A stretch of 64,000 bases of DNA, from the NCBI GenBank assembly GCA_947259915.1, contig CAMYOC010000053.1, forward strand, positions 1 through 64,000, in the 5' to 3' direction. This document shows positions 23,537 to 32,675 of this stretch, piece after piece. Numbering within the stretch: the first letter of the stretch is position 1; each line of letters begins with the position of its first letter. The notes below the pieces were generated by a model. That model saw only the letters and a program-made list of their open reading frames with translations, searched no databases and was not told the DNA's origin. Made by a program: the position numbers and the translations under genes. This DNA comes from an uncultured Gammaproteobacteria bacterium. GTDB lineage: Bacteria; Pseudomonadota; Gammaproteobacteria; Steroidobacterales; XN24.

Positions 23537-26281
23537 TCAGCCGATATTGATCCGGCGCAGCATCGCCGTCTCGCTGACCGTACCGGGAGATCGTGCCATT
23601 GCGGCTTTGAAAAAATCCGCGGCCTTCATCGGGCGGCCATAGAGATAGCCCTGGGCATGGATGTTCGGTTCCCGGGCCAGGAAATTCGCCTGCTCCGCCG
23701 TTTCCACACCTTCGGCCACTACCCGCTTGCCGAGGGTGGTACCCAGCGTGATCACGGCCCGGGTGATGGCGCAGGAGCGGACGCTGCCTGGCAGCCGAGC
23801 CAGGAAGGAGCGGTCGATCTTCAGGGTATCGAAGGGGATGCGTTCCAGATAAGAGAGTGAGGAGAAACCGGTGCCGAAATCGTCGATGGCGAGGCGGATG
23901 CCGTGGTCCTGTAGTGCGCGCAGCTCATTTTGCAGGGCGGGGGTCTCATCGACGAACAGGGACTCGGTCAGCTCCAGCTCCAGCAGGTCTGGCGGGACAG
24001 AGAAACGCTGCGTCAGCTCGATGACCCGGTCGCCAAAGCGATTCTCGCGGAATTGCCTGACCGAGACATTGATGGCCAGTGTGGTGAGCAGCAGTCCGCG
24101 CTCGCGCCATCTGTTCAATGATGTGAAGGCCGAGGCCAGCACCCAGTCGCCGATCTCTGCGATCAGCCCGGTCTCCTCGGCGATATCGATAAAGTCTTCC
24201 GGAGCCAGGATGCCCTTACTCGGGTGGTTCCAGCGCAACAGCGCCTCGGCGCCGACGATGGCGCCACTCGACAGATCCACCGTGGGCTGAAAATAGACTT
24301 CGAATTCCTCGTTGGCGATGGCGTGGCGCAGCTCGGACTCCAGCTCGCGGCGTTGACGCACCCGTCGGTTCATCGCCTCATCGAAGAACACCGCCGTGCC
24401 GCGGCCCTTGTCCTTGGCCTGATACATCGCAGTATCGGCGCTCTGCAGCAGCTTCTCCGCATGGTCTCCGTCGGCCGGGAAGATGCCTATACCGATACTT
24501 GCACCGACATAATGTTCGATGCCTTCGATCACGAAGGGTTCGGCCAGCAGGCTGACGATGGTGTCAGCCACATGGCTGGCTTCGTCCAGGTCTTCGATAT
24601 GCGAGAGCAACACCGTGAACTCATCACCCCCCAGTCGCGCCACCGTGTCTACCCGGCGCAGATGGTCGCTCAGGCGCCGGGATGCCATGACCAACAACTG
24701 ATCGCCGACCATGTGACCCTCGCTGTCGTTGACGGCCTTGAAATGATCCAGGTCTACGAACAACAGCGCCCCGGAGCGGTCCTCCCGCGCGGCTGTCTCG
24801 ATGGCGCGATCAAGCCGGTCCTTGAACAATTGGCGGTTGGGCAGCCCGGTGAGTTGATCGAAATGAGCCTGCTTGTAGAGCGCGGCCTCCCTGCGGATAC
24901 TGGCCACCGCCACGGCCACCCGATCGCAGAACTCGCCGGTCATCCGCAGCCAATAGGCGTCGCTATCGTCGACGCCGTCACCTGCGACCGCCAGAAAACC
25001 ACTGCATTCCCCGGCGATCATCAGCGGGAAGACCAGCATATTGTCCGGGCACGGCTCGACCAGCTCGCTGGCGTCTGGTGGAAGCAAGGACTGCGGGTCG
25101 CACCAGGCGTGACGTCCGCTTACCCTGGCCCGGATCATGGCCGGTTTGAGGGCCAGACGCTGCCGCCTCAGAGTGCCGTCCTTTTGTCGAAGATACGCCG
25201 CCGATTCCTCGGCGCTCTGTTCGAACAACGCCACCAGCACCGTGTCGCAGCCTAGCGAGCTGACCAGAAAATCGAGTGACTGTTCGATCACGTCCTCGGT
25301 CGCCGCATTCGACAGGATCAGACGGTCGACCTCGCCCAGCGTGCTCAGCGCGGTGAACTGCCGGCCTAGCTGGGCCGTCATATCGTTGAACGATTCCGCC
25401 AGCTGTTCGAATTCGTCCCGGGTCTCCAGCACCAGCGGTGTGGAGAAATCTCCCTTGGCCACGTTGGCTGTGGCATCGCGCAATCGCTCCAGTGGGCCCA
25501 GGCGACGGCGAACCTGGATCAGCGTCAGCCAGATCGTGATCGTAACCATGATGCCGGCAGCGGGAAGGAACCAGCCACGGAAGCTGTCCAGCACTGACAG
25601 GGCACTGCGTTTCGGGCGGCTGGCGACGACGGTCCATCCTGGCGCTCTGAATTCGGCCTCCAAAAAGAGGGTCCAGTAGCTGACCAGCAAGGGTCCGTCC
25701 TCACCGACGACGCGCTGTCCGACCGCAGACCGCGCGATCACCGGGCGGAGTTGGTCCGCCGCGCTCCCGGCCTCCTCAGAGGGGCAAAAGAGCATGTCCT
25801 GGGAACCATCGATCAGACAGATGCCGATGTGATGAGGGATGCTGCTCTCCGGCCCCCATAGAAATTTCCAGTCCACTCTGGCCAGCATCACCCGGCCATC
25901 GTCCAGCCAGCGGTACAAGAGCAGCGCCGGCTCGGCGATGCTGCGATCAATCTCGAGACGGCGATAGGGCGGCTTCGCCGGAGATTCCAGACCCGTGGGT
26001 CGGACAAACCGGGCTTCGAGCACACCGGGCGAGAGGGCCGAACGCGGCGCGCCCTGTTCGATCCAGGCGTCCAGACCCTTGGCGACAAACTCCAGACGCT
26101 CGAACACCACCAACCCGTAGCTCTTCGCGTCCTGCTGGAGATTGTCGAGATGCCGGGCCTCGAGTTCCCAGCTCAACATGGCCGCGATCATGATGATGGT
26201 GACCATCACCGGCAGCACGGTGCTCAGGAAGAACAGTCCGAAGACCCTCCTGGCAAGCCGACTTTGAAAGGAGCTGAGCAT
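23537..26281 (-). CDS. Membrane GGDEF-EAL dual-domain c-di-GMP regulator with HAMP
   Basis: 914 aa from the ATG at 26281; the open frame continues upstream into the pilin region but the membrane segment begins just after this start. Layout: membrane helix, periplasmic sensor of ~230 residues, second helix (WFLPAAGIMVTITIWLTLI), HAMP (PLERLRDATANVAKGDFSTP), GAF-like region, GGDEF near residue 550 (ARLGGDEFTVLL) and EAL near 677 (GAEALLRWNHPSKG) with EGVETAEQ. Both catalytic signatures look intact. So the protein may both make and degrade c-di-GMP, or one domain may be regulatory. Convergent with the PrsW-like gene (68 bp) and just downstream of the pseudopilin gene on the same strand. Confidence 0.93.
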   Translation of the reverse strand: MLSSFQSRLARRVFGLFFLSTVLPVMVTIIMIAAMLSWELEARHLDNLQQDAKSYGLVVFERLEFVAKGLDAWIEQGAPRSALSPGVLEARFVRPTGLESPAKPPYRRLEIDRSIAEPALLLYRWLDDGRVMLARVDWKFLWGPESSIPHHIGICLIDGSQDMLFCPSEEAGSAADQLRPVIARSAVGQRVVGEDGPLLVSYWTLFLEAEFRAPGWTVVASRPKRSALSVLDSFRGWFLPAAGIMVTITIWLTLIQVRRRLGPLERLRDATANVAKGDFSTPLVLETRDEFEQLAESFNDMTAQLGRQFTALSTLGEVDRLILSNAATEDVIEQSLDFLVSSLGCDTVLVALFEQSAEESAAYLRQKDGTLRRQRLALKPAMIRARVSGRHAWCDPQSLLPPDASELVEPCPDNMLVFPLMIAGECSGFLAVAGDGVDDSDAYWLRMTGEFCDRVAVAVASIRREAALYKQAHFDQLTGLPNRQLFKDRLDRAIETAAREDRSGALLFVDLDHFKAVNDSEGHMVGDQLLVMASRRLSDHLRRVDTVARLGGDEFTVLLSHIEDLDEASHVADTIVSLLAEPFVIEGIEHYVGASIGIGIFPADGDHAEKLLQSADTAMYQAKDKGRGTAVFFDEAMNRRVRQRRELESELRHAIANEEFEVYFQPTVDLSSGAIVGAEALLRWNHPSKGILAPEDFIDIAEETGLIAEIGDWVLASAFTSLNRWRERGLLLTTLAINVSVRQFRENRFGDRVIELTQRFSVPPDLLELELTESLFVDETPALQNELRALQDHGIRLAIDDFGTGFSSLSYLERIPFDTLKIDRSFLARLPGSVRSCAITRAVITLGTTLGKRVVAEGVETAEQANFLAREPNIHAQGYLYGRPMKAADFFKAAMARSPGTVSETAMLRRINIG

Positions 26282-26309
26282 ATTTTTGTCGCCGTAACGG
26301 GAGCTGTGC

Positions 26310-26759
26310 TCAGTAGTCCTCGGCCTTGCCGACATACGCGCCATTGTTGGCACGGACGATATCGTCACGACTGGCCGCGGCGTTTAACGGCTTTTGCGAA
26401 GCGCCGTCAGGTCCCTTGCTGTAAAGATCGAAGTCCGTGTTCAGCGGCACCAGGTTCTTGTCCTTGCGCAATTGGCCTATGTCCCCGGCGAGGGAGACAT
26501 TCAGATACTCGTAGGGTCGTCCCCAGGGGTCCTTGAGCGTGTCCAGCTGGACCTCGGCCAGGCTGGCCGGGAACTCATCGCTGTTGTTCAGCCGGTGGCG
26601 CTCCACGGCGAGCTGGATCCGGCCCATGTCGCTGATGGCCTGAGCCACCCGTCCGCGTTCGGCAAAGCCCATGTAGGACGGCACGGCTATCGAGGCCAGC
26701 AACGACAGCAAGGCGATGGCGAGCACGACCTCGATCAGGGTGAATCCGCGAGAGGACAT
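26310..26759 (-). CDS. Type II secretion/type IV pilin-like major pseudopilin (GspG-like)
   Basis: 149 aa. The ATG at 26759 is chosen because AAGGAG lies nine bases upstream and the prepilin leader then reads MSSRG|FTLIEVVLAIALLSLLAS. It is cut after Gly by prepilin peptidase, with Glu at position 5 of the mature chain. The globular part (KDPWGRPYEYLN, then LYSKGPDGASQ) matches the calcium-loop region of GspG-type pseudopilins. No other secretion genes are nearby, so it is an orphan in this window. It is followed 28 bp later by the GGDEF-EAL gene on the same strand, suggesting cotranscription. Confidence 0.9.
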   Translation of the reverse strand: MSSRGFTLIEVVLAIALLSLLASIAVPSYMGFAERGRVAQAISDMGRIQLAVERHRLNNSDEFPASLAEVQLDTLKDPWGRPYEYLNVSLAGDIGQLRKDKNLVPLNTDFDLYSKGPDGASQKPLNAAASRDDIVRANNGAYVGKAEDY

Positions 26760-27121
26760 GGACCAATCGCTCCTTAACATATATAGAGCGCCATTCCACC
26801 ATCGATACGGTGGGCGGACCGTGCCTCAGATCACGCCCCTCGCGACGTCCAGTGTGCGTTGTGTCACATAATTGGCGAAGCAGCTTTTTGGTTTGACATA
26901 AATCTATGCTGTGGCCGCTGACGTTCGCGAGTCGCGTGACCTCATTCCCGGCCCCGTCCGACTATCGATGGGCCGTCGGCCACAGCGCTGTCAGTCACCG
27001 GTGAGCCGCAGCGGGGAGTTTTTCCCGGGGCCGGGAACCCGAGAGGACGGGCCGAGACCAATAACATGCGTTATCAAATAACGGCGTCAATACCAACACC
27101 GACTCAAGAGGCCACAGCCAC
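26760..27121. other. Intergenic region between pseudopilin and DUF427 genes
   Basis: About 360 bp. It contains the pilin ribosome site AAGGAG and an AT-rich ATATATAG (about 26780-26788) that could be part of the pilin promoter. Further right is TTTGACATAAATCTATGCT (from 26893), with -35-like and -10-like hexamers too close together for a standard promoter. No gene recognised. Confidence 0.5.
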
Positions 27122-27406
27122 ATGGCAACAGCGACCTGGAATGGACAAGTCATCGCCGAGAGCGACGCCTTTGAACTCGTCGAGGGCAACGTCTACTTCC
27201 CACCGTCGGCGGTCCGCAGCGATCTGCTGCAACCCAGCGATACCACCACCGTCTGCGGCTGGAAAGGTCAGGCGCACTATTACGATGTCGTGGTGGACGG
27301 CGAGGTGAACCGGGACGCAGCCTGGTACTACCCGGAGCCCAGGGACGCAGCCGGGCAGATCCGCGATCACATCGCTTTCTGGCGAGGCGTCAGCGTCGAG
27401 AAATAG
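27122..27406 (+). CDS. DUF427 domain protein
   Basis: 94 aa, the normal size for a single DUF427 domain. Typical blocks are ATWNGQVIAESD, VEGNVYFPPSAV, TTTVCGWKGQAHYYDVVV and AAWYYPEPRDAA. The family is widespread, small and cytosolic, with a compact beta fold and no settled biochemical role. No operon partners: the pseudopilin gene is divergent and nhaA convergent. Confidence 0.88.
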   Translation: MATATWNGQVIAESDAFELVEGNVYFPPSAVRSDLLQPSDTTTVCGWKGQAHYYDVVVDGEVNRDAAWYYPEPRDAAGQIRDHIAFWRGVSVEK

Positions 27407-27445
27407 TCTCTATCGGATATGGCCCGGGCCGGGCGGCGGATCGCC

Positions 27446-28636
27446 TCAGCCGTCTTTGCTGCGGCTCGCCGAGGGCGGCAAGACCATGCGCAGGAATACA
27501 TAGCCGACGACGCCTGATAGCAGTGAACCGATGATGATGCCGAGGCGCTCGTCGAACATCAGGTTGACGCCGGTCTCCTCGAACGCCAGCGAACCGATAA
27601 ACAGGCTCATGGTGAAGCCGACGCCGCAGAGCAAGGATGCGCCGTAGATCATCCGCCAGTCGAGCCCCGATGGAAGCTGGTACAACCCCATCATCGACCC
27701 CAGACGACAGAAAGCCCAAACGCCGATCTGTTTGCCCAGGAACAGACCAGCGATGATGCCCAGCGGCACCGGATGGAACACGTATTCCATCGACACGCCG
27801 CTGAGACCGATACCGGCGTTGACGAACGCGAACACGGGCAAGACGCCGAAGGCCACGGCCGTGTGCAGATCGTGCTCCAGATCCATGACCGGTGAACGTT
27901 CCGGGTTTTTCGGGTCCTTCATCGGGATAAACATTGCCAGCAGCACGCCGGTCAGGGTCGCGTGAACGCCGGATTTGAGCAGCGCCACCCACATCACCAG
28001 CCCGATCAGTACGTAGCGCGAGATGTCCACCACACCTCGACGATTCAGGAAATACAGCACGGGCAGACAGGCCAACGCGATGAGCAGCGCGGTCACCGAC
28101 AGCTGGTTGGTATAGAACAGCGCGATGATGATGATGGCGCCGACATCATCGAAGATCGCGACCGAGGTCAGCACCACCTTGAGCGCCACTGGCACGCGAT
28201 CGCCGAGCAGCGCCAGGATCGCCAGTGCGAAGGCGATATCCGTGGCCGCGGGTATGGCCCATCCCTGTAGAGCGACCGGGTCGTTCCAGTTGATCCAGGC
28301 GTAGATCAGACCGGGTACCAGCATCCCGCCCACGGCGCCAAAGGCGGGTAGCGTCATCGAACCCTTGCGCGACAGTTCGCCGACCAGGAACTCGCGCTTT
28401 AGCTCGAGTCCGACCAGAAAGAAGAACAGCACCATCAGACCGTCGTTGATCCACAGCAACAGCGGCTTGGCGATCTCCAGCGGCCCGATCCGGACCTCTA
28501 CGGGCATAGTGATCAGTCGCCCGTAAATATCGGCCGCCGGCGAGTTGGCGACCACCATCGCCATGATGGCGGCGAACACCAGCAGGATGCCGCTGGTGGA
28601 CTCGAGTTTGAGGAAGTGTTTGATGGTGACAAGCAT
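27446..28636 (-). CDS. nhaA: Na+/H+ antiporter NhaA
   Basis: 396 aa from the ATG at 28636 (LVTIKHFLKLESTSGILLVF), matching the known NhaA N-terminus; the longer open frame to 28684 does not. Characteristic segments include the amphipathic start, ELKREFLVGELS, ATDIAFALAILALLGDRVP with the paired Asp region and ALKVVLTSVAIFDDVGAI with the conserved DD ion-binding site. Twelve membrane helices are expected. It exchanges Na+ for H+ at the inner membrane and supports growth in salt and at alkaline pH. Divergent from the DUF481 gene by 262 bp. Confidence 0.95.
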   Translation of the reverse strand: MLVTIKHFLKLESTSGILLVFAAIMAMVVANSPAADIYGRLITMPVEVRIGPLEIAKPLLLWINDGLMVLFFFLVGLELKREFLVGELSRKGSMTLPAFGAVGGMLVPGLIYAWINWNDPVALQGWAIPAATDIAFALAILALLGDRVPVALKVVLTSVAIFDDVGAIIIIALFYTNQLSVTALLIALACLPVLYFLNRRGVVDISRYVLIGLVMWVALLKSGVHATLTGVLLAMFIPMKDPKNPERSPVMDLEHDLHTAVAFGVLPVFAFVNAGIGLSGVSMEYVFHPVPLGIIAGLFLGKQIGVWAFCRLGSMMGLYQLPSGLDWRMIYGASLLCGVGFTMSLFIGSLAFEETGVNLMFDERLGIIIGSLLSGVVGYVFLRMVLPPSASRSKDG

Positions 28637-28898
28637 TTTGGGCTCGAGAGGGTCCGTATCAGGGTTCCGGCAAGCCGGCGGCACGGCCGGCCAGACGAAA
28701 GCTTATAACAGATAGATGTGTCAAAACGAGACCGGTCGGATCGTCTCGGAGATTGGGCCCGGCATCTGCGATGCCACCGCCGGGCGCGGTCGTCCCAATG
28801 CCGGGCGCCAGCGGCTATCATGCGCTGTGGTTGCGGCCGAAACGTGAGCGCGTCAGGCTGACGCCGTCTGAGAATCTTGTCGATAAGGACCCTGAGCA

Positions 28899-29957
28899 AT
28901 GCTACGCGAAAAACGAGCGATCCTGCCCCTGAACCGATCACTGCCAATGCTCCTTGCCGGGCTGGCTGTCTGGTTGACGATGTCGCCGGCTCAGGCGGCG
29001 AAGACGGATGTCGTCGTATTGGAAAACGGCGACCGGATCACCGGCGAGATAAAGGCCCTCGAACGGGGCCGGCTGCGTTATAGCACCGACGCCATGGGCA
29101 CGATTTATATCGAGTGGGATGATATCCAGACGGTCTCCAGCACCCATTTCTTCCGCGTGCTGTCGGCCAAGGGACGCCGATTTTATGGATCCCTGAGTGA
29201 CGCCGACGGACCTGGAACGCTGGGTGTTAGCGGCGAGCGCGGGACCGGACCGTTGCCGCTCCTGGACTTCGTCCGGATAACGCCGGTCAAAGACGACTGG
29301 GAGTCCAGGACGGATCTCGAGGTGGGAGCAGGCTACAGTTATGCCAAGGCCAGCGATATCACCAAAGCCAATGTCTATGCGGACACAGAATATGTCGGCG
29401 AACGGCGGGTGTTGGGTTTATCGTTACGTGCTGATTACACCGATGACGGGGATGACACGTCCAGTGCCAGCCGTCTCACCGGCCAGTACAAGAGATTGCG
29501 CGAGAACCGGCATTACAACTTCCTGTTGGGCCAGGCGGAGCAGAACGATGAGCTGGATGTGGATCTGCGCGTGTTGCTAGGCGCCGGCGTGGGCAGATAT
29601 TTTGTCGAATCGAACCGGCGCCGCTGGCTCGGCGCCATCGGTCTGGGTGTGACTCAGGAAGAGAGTAGTGACGGCGAATCGAATACCGAGTTGGATGGCA
29701 TCCTGCAATTCCAGTACGACAGCTTTTTGTACGACACGCCGAAGCTGGACCTGACGCTCAATCTGCTTTTATTCCCGGGCATCACCGAAGCCGGCCGGGT
29801 GCGCTCCAATTATGACCTTACCCTGAGCAAGGAGCTGGTCGAGGACTTCTTCCTCAATCTGTCCCTCGGCGGCTCCTATGACACAGACCCTACCAGCGCG
29901 GACGCGGCCAAATCGGATTACAGCATCACCACCGGCTTGTCCTACGAGTTCTTGTAG
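28899..29957 (+). CDS. DUF481 (YdiY-like) outer-membrane protein
   Basis: 352 aa starting with a signal peptide (PMLLAGLAVWLTMSPAQAA). Residues ~36-85 form a small beta domain (VVVLENGDRITGEIKALERG, GTIYIEWDDI) often found before DUF481. From ~125 onward the strands alternate and carry the family pattern LEVGAGYSYAKASD and LRADYTDDGDD, ending with aromatic SYEFL, as in outer-membrane barrels. DUF481 proteins are salt-induced beta-barrels of unknown function, which fits the neighbouring nhaA. The ATG has AAGGAC upstream. Confidence 0.87.
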   Translation: MLREKRAILPLNRSLPMLLAGLAVWLTMSPAQAAKTDVVVLENGDRITGEIKALERGRLRYSTDAMGTIYIEWDDIQTVSSTHFFRVLSAKGRRFYGSLSDADGPGTLGVSGERGTGPLPLLDFVRITPVKDDWESRTDLEVGAGYSYAKASDITKANVYADTEYVGERRVLGLSLRADYTDDGDDTSSASRLTGQYKRLRENRHYNFLLGQAEQNDELDVDLRVLLGAGVGRYFVESNRRRWLGAIGLGVTQEESSDGESNTELDGILQFQYDSFLYDTPKLDLTLNLLLFPGITEAGRVRSNYDLTLSKELVEDFFLNLSLGGSYDTDPTSADAAKSDYSITTGLSYEFL

Positions 29958-30114
29958 TCCGTTCGGCCTGGCGCGATGCGGAGCTTATCGTCAGGCATGA
30001 TGGTCTTTTGCTGCGGAGACCGGCCGGTATGTGAATCGGTGGACGGGTGGTCGACGAGCGCGATGACGAGGCGGTGATCGAGCGGTACTCGTTCACCCAG
30101 AAGGAGACGAGCGG

Positions 30115-31557
30115 GTGGAAGAACAGGGCACGGCGCTGGTATTTGGCGCCAGCGGTTATATCGGCACCAATCTGACGCCGCGGCTGCAGGCGGCTGGCTG
30201 GCGCGTGCGTGCCGCCGCACGCCACCGGGAAGTGCTCGAGGCCAGGGGCTGGGAAGGGATCGAGCTGGTTGAGGCCGACGCGCTGCGGCCGGAGAGCCTG
30301 GAGGCGGCATTGACCGGTGTCGATGTGGCATTTTATCTGGTGCACTCCATGGCCGCCGGGCGCAAGTTTGCCGATATCGATCTCGAGGCGGCACGAAATT
30401 TTGCCGCCGTCGCGGCCCGCGTCGGCGTCGGTCGTATCGTCTATCTGGGCGGCCTGATACCGGCCAAGCCGAAATCTCAGCACCTGGCCTCGCGGGCCGC
30501 CACCGGCGATGTGCTGCGGGGGGGGTCTGTGCCGGTGACCGAGATCCGCGCCGGGATGATCGTAGGACCCGGTTCGGCGGCCTATGAAGTGATCCGGGAT
30601 CTGGTCAACTATCTGCCAGTGATGATCACACCGCGCTGGGTACAATCCCGCTCCACGCCGATCGCTCTCGACAACCTGCTCGACTATCTGGTCGGCGTCG
30701 CCGCACTGCCGGAGACCGCCGGCCATACCTATGACGTGGGCGGACCGGAGGTGCTGAGCTACGAGCAGCTGATGCGTCAATACGGCGATCAGGTCGGTCG
30801 CCGCTTCCGTCTGTTGAGCCTGCCGGTGCTGACCCCACGTCTGTCTTCCTACTGGCTGCGCTTTGTCACCGCGGTACCCACCAGTATCGCGCGCGCGTTG
30901 ATCGACGGACTCGAGCACGATGTGATCGCCGACGACGCTGAGATCCGTAAGCTGATCCACTTAGACCTGCTCGATTTCAAACGATCGGTACAGGCGGCGT
31001 TGGACGCCGAGCGCAACAATGCCGTGGCGGCGCACTGGGTTGAGGGCTCCATCGTCTGCCGCAACTTTCATCCGGAGTACGCCTTCTACGCCAAAAAGGC
31101 CGGGGACGAAGCGGAAACCACTGCCAGTGCCGCTGCAGTGTGGCGTCAGGTCACGGCCTTCGGCGGCAAGCAGGGTTATTACTACGCCGACTTTCTGTGG
31201 TTCCTGCGCCGGCTGCTGGATTGGGTCGTCGGCGGTCCCAGCTTCCGCAGACGCCGCCGCGACCCGGACGATCTGCGCGTCGGCGACGTGGTGGACTCAT
31301 GGCGCGCGATCGCGGTCGAACCCGGGCAACGCCTCACGCTGCTGATGGAAATGAAGGGCCCGGGCGCAGGGGTGCTGGAATTCGTGATCCGCGATCTCGG
31401 GGATCGACGGACCGTCAGCGCTACCGCCTACTGGCACCCGGCCGGGCCACCCGGGTTGATCTACTGGTATCTGTTGCTGCCGGCGCATCTGTTTCTGTTC
31501 AAGGGTCTGACCCGGGCGATCGCGCGGCGGGCGGAGCACGCGGGCGAGACGCGCTGA
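30115..31557 (+). CDS. NAD(P)-binding SDR-like protein with DUF2867 domain
   Basis: 480 aa from a GTG at 30115 with AAGGAGACG upstream. The N-terminal half is an extended SDR fold: VFGASGYIGTNL dinucleotide motif, VDVAFYLVHSM, RIVYLGGLIP and ITEIRAGMIVG-type segments. The C-terminal ~160 residues carry DUF2867 features (YYYADFLWFLRRLLDW, then LTLLMEMKGPG and VSATAYWHPAG). This fusion is common in proteobacteria and is annotated as an NmrA/SDR-family oxidoreductase; catalytic activity is not proven. The usual YxxxK pair is not clearly conserved. Confidence 0.85.
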   Translation: MEEQGTALVFGASGYIGTNLTPRLQAAGWRVRAAARHREVLEARGWEGIELVEADALRPESLEAALTGVDVAFYLVHSMAAGRKFADIDLEAARNFAAVAARVGVGRIVYLGGLIPAKPKSQHLASRAATGDVLRGGSVPVTEIRAGMIVGPGSAAYEVIRDLVNYLPVMITPRWVQSRSTPIALDNLLDYLVGVAALPETAGHTYDVGGPEVLSYEQLMRQYGDQVGRRFRLLSLPVLTPRLSSYWLRFVTAVPTSIARALIDGLEHDVIADDAEIRKLIHLDLLDFKRSVQAALDAERNNAVAAHWVEGSIVCRNFHPEYAFYAKKAGDEAETTASAAAVWRQVTAFGGKQGYYYADFLWFLRRLLDWVVGGPSFRRRRRDPDDLRVGDVVDSWRAIAVEPGQRLTLLMEMKGPGAGVLEFVIRDLGDRRTVSATAYWHPAGPPGLIYWYLLLPAHLFLFKGLTRAIARRAEHAGETR

Positions 31558-31714
31558 TCCCGTCTCGCTAAGGATCGACGCCGGGCTGATGAGCCGGCGA
31601 GCCCGGGTATGCCCCTCCGAGCCTGCCGCCCAGCGACCGCTGTTCGATCACCGATTTGCGAGAGTTTGGCGGGTCTGGTTTAGTTGAGCACCGCCCCCAA
31701 ACCCGGAGACCGCC

Positions 31715-32506
31715 ATGCGTGTCGCGTTTGCCACCCTGATGAGCCTGATTTGTTTTACCGCCGTGGCACAATCGGTGCCGGACGCGATTCTTGGCAAGGC
31801 CGGTCCGCCCACCGGACAGCCGCTGGCTTATTTCGCGGATGATCCGGCCACGGTCGGTTATCTGGCCTTACCCGAAGGCCCGGGACCGCATGGTGCGGTG
31901 ATCCTGATCCATGAATGGAACGGTCTGGTCGATCGGGTCCGGCAGACGGCCGACGCATTTGCGGCCGAAGGCTATGTGGCGCTGGCCGCCGATCTCTATT
32001 CCGGGCGTACCGGCAGTACCCGGGACGAAAACATCGCGCTGGTCAAGGCGACCCGCGGCGAGCCGGAACGGATGATCGCGAACCTGGATGCGGCGGCGCG
32101 CTATCTGCGCGGTCGCGAGGATGTCTCCGGCCGGGTCGCCGCGATCGGCTGGTGCTTTGGCGGCGGCGTGGCGCTCAGCTACGCGCTGGGTGGCGAGAAC
32201 CACGAAGGCACCGCCATTTTCTACGGCAGCCTGCTCGAGGATCCGGAGCAGATGTCGCATATCCATCACGAGATCTACGGCACCTTCGCCGGAGACGACC
32301 GCGGCATACCGCCCGAGCAGGTCGAGCGTTTTGTCGCCGCGCTGCGGGCCGCCGGGATCGACAACGACGTCCATGTCTATGACGACGTCAAACACGGGTT
32401 CTGGCTCTATGTGGACCGGGATCCGGAGACCAACCTCGCCCCGGCGGCCGACGCCTGGCAGCGTCTCAAGGATTATCTCGGCCGTACGATAGGCGATTCC
32501 GGGTAG
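31715..32506 (+). CDS. Dienelactone hydrolase family protein, exported
   Basis: 263 aa. The N-terminus (VAFATLMSLICFTAVAQS) looks like a signal peptide, so it is probably periplasmic. The alpha/beta-hydrolase core has VILIHEWNGL, the nucleophile elbow GWCFGGGVALS with the DLH Cys, and KHGFWLYVD with the catalytic His. DLH enzymes hydrolyse lactones and related esters; the export signal sets this one apart from catechol-pathway members. No pathway genes are adjacent. Confidence 0.88.
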   Translation: MRVAFATLMSLICFTAVAQSVPDAILGKAGPPTGQPLAYFADDPATVGYLALPEGPGPHGAVILIHEWNGLVDRVRQTADAFAAEGYVALAADLYSGRTGSTRDENIALVKATRGEPERMIANLDAAARYLRGREDVSGRVAAIGWCFGGGVALSYALGGENHEGTAIFYGSLLEDPEQMSHIHHEIYGTFAGDDRGIPPEQVERFVAALRAAGIDNDVHVYDDVKHGFWLYVDRDPETNLAPAADAWQRLKDYLGRTIGDSG

Positions 32507-32675
32507 ATCATCCTGACGCCAGAGTGCCCTGCGAGTCGGCTCGAGGCGGTGGAACCCTCCGAATCGCCGCGTTCCTCGCTTGTCGGACAAATGTCAAAAA
32601 CGGGCAGTGGATCAAGGGTTTCCCGCCGTCAACGGGTTATCCTGATGGCCGATATGCGTTGATCGGGAGACAGAT

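Noticed and set aside
26893-26911. TTGACA followed closely by TATGCT
   Set aside because: Spacing of only about six bases is too short for a sigma-70 promoter.
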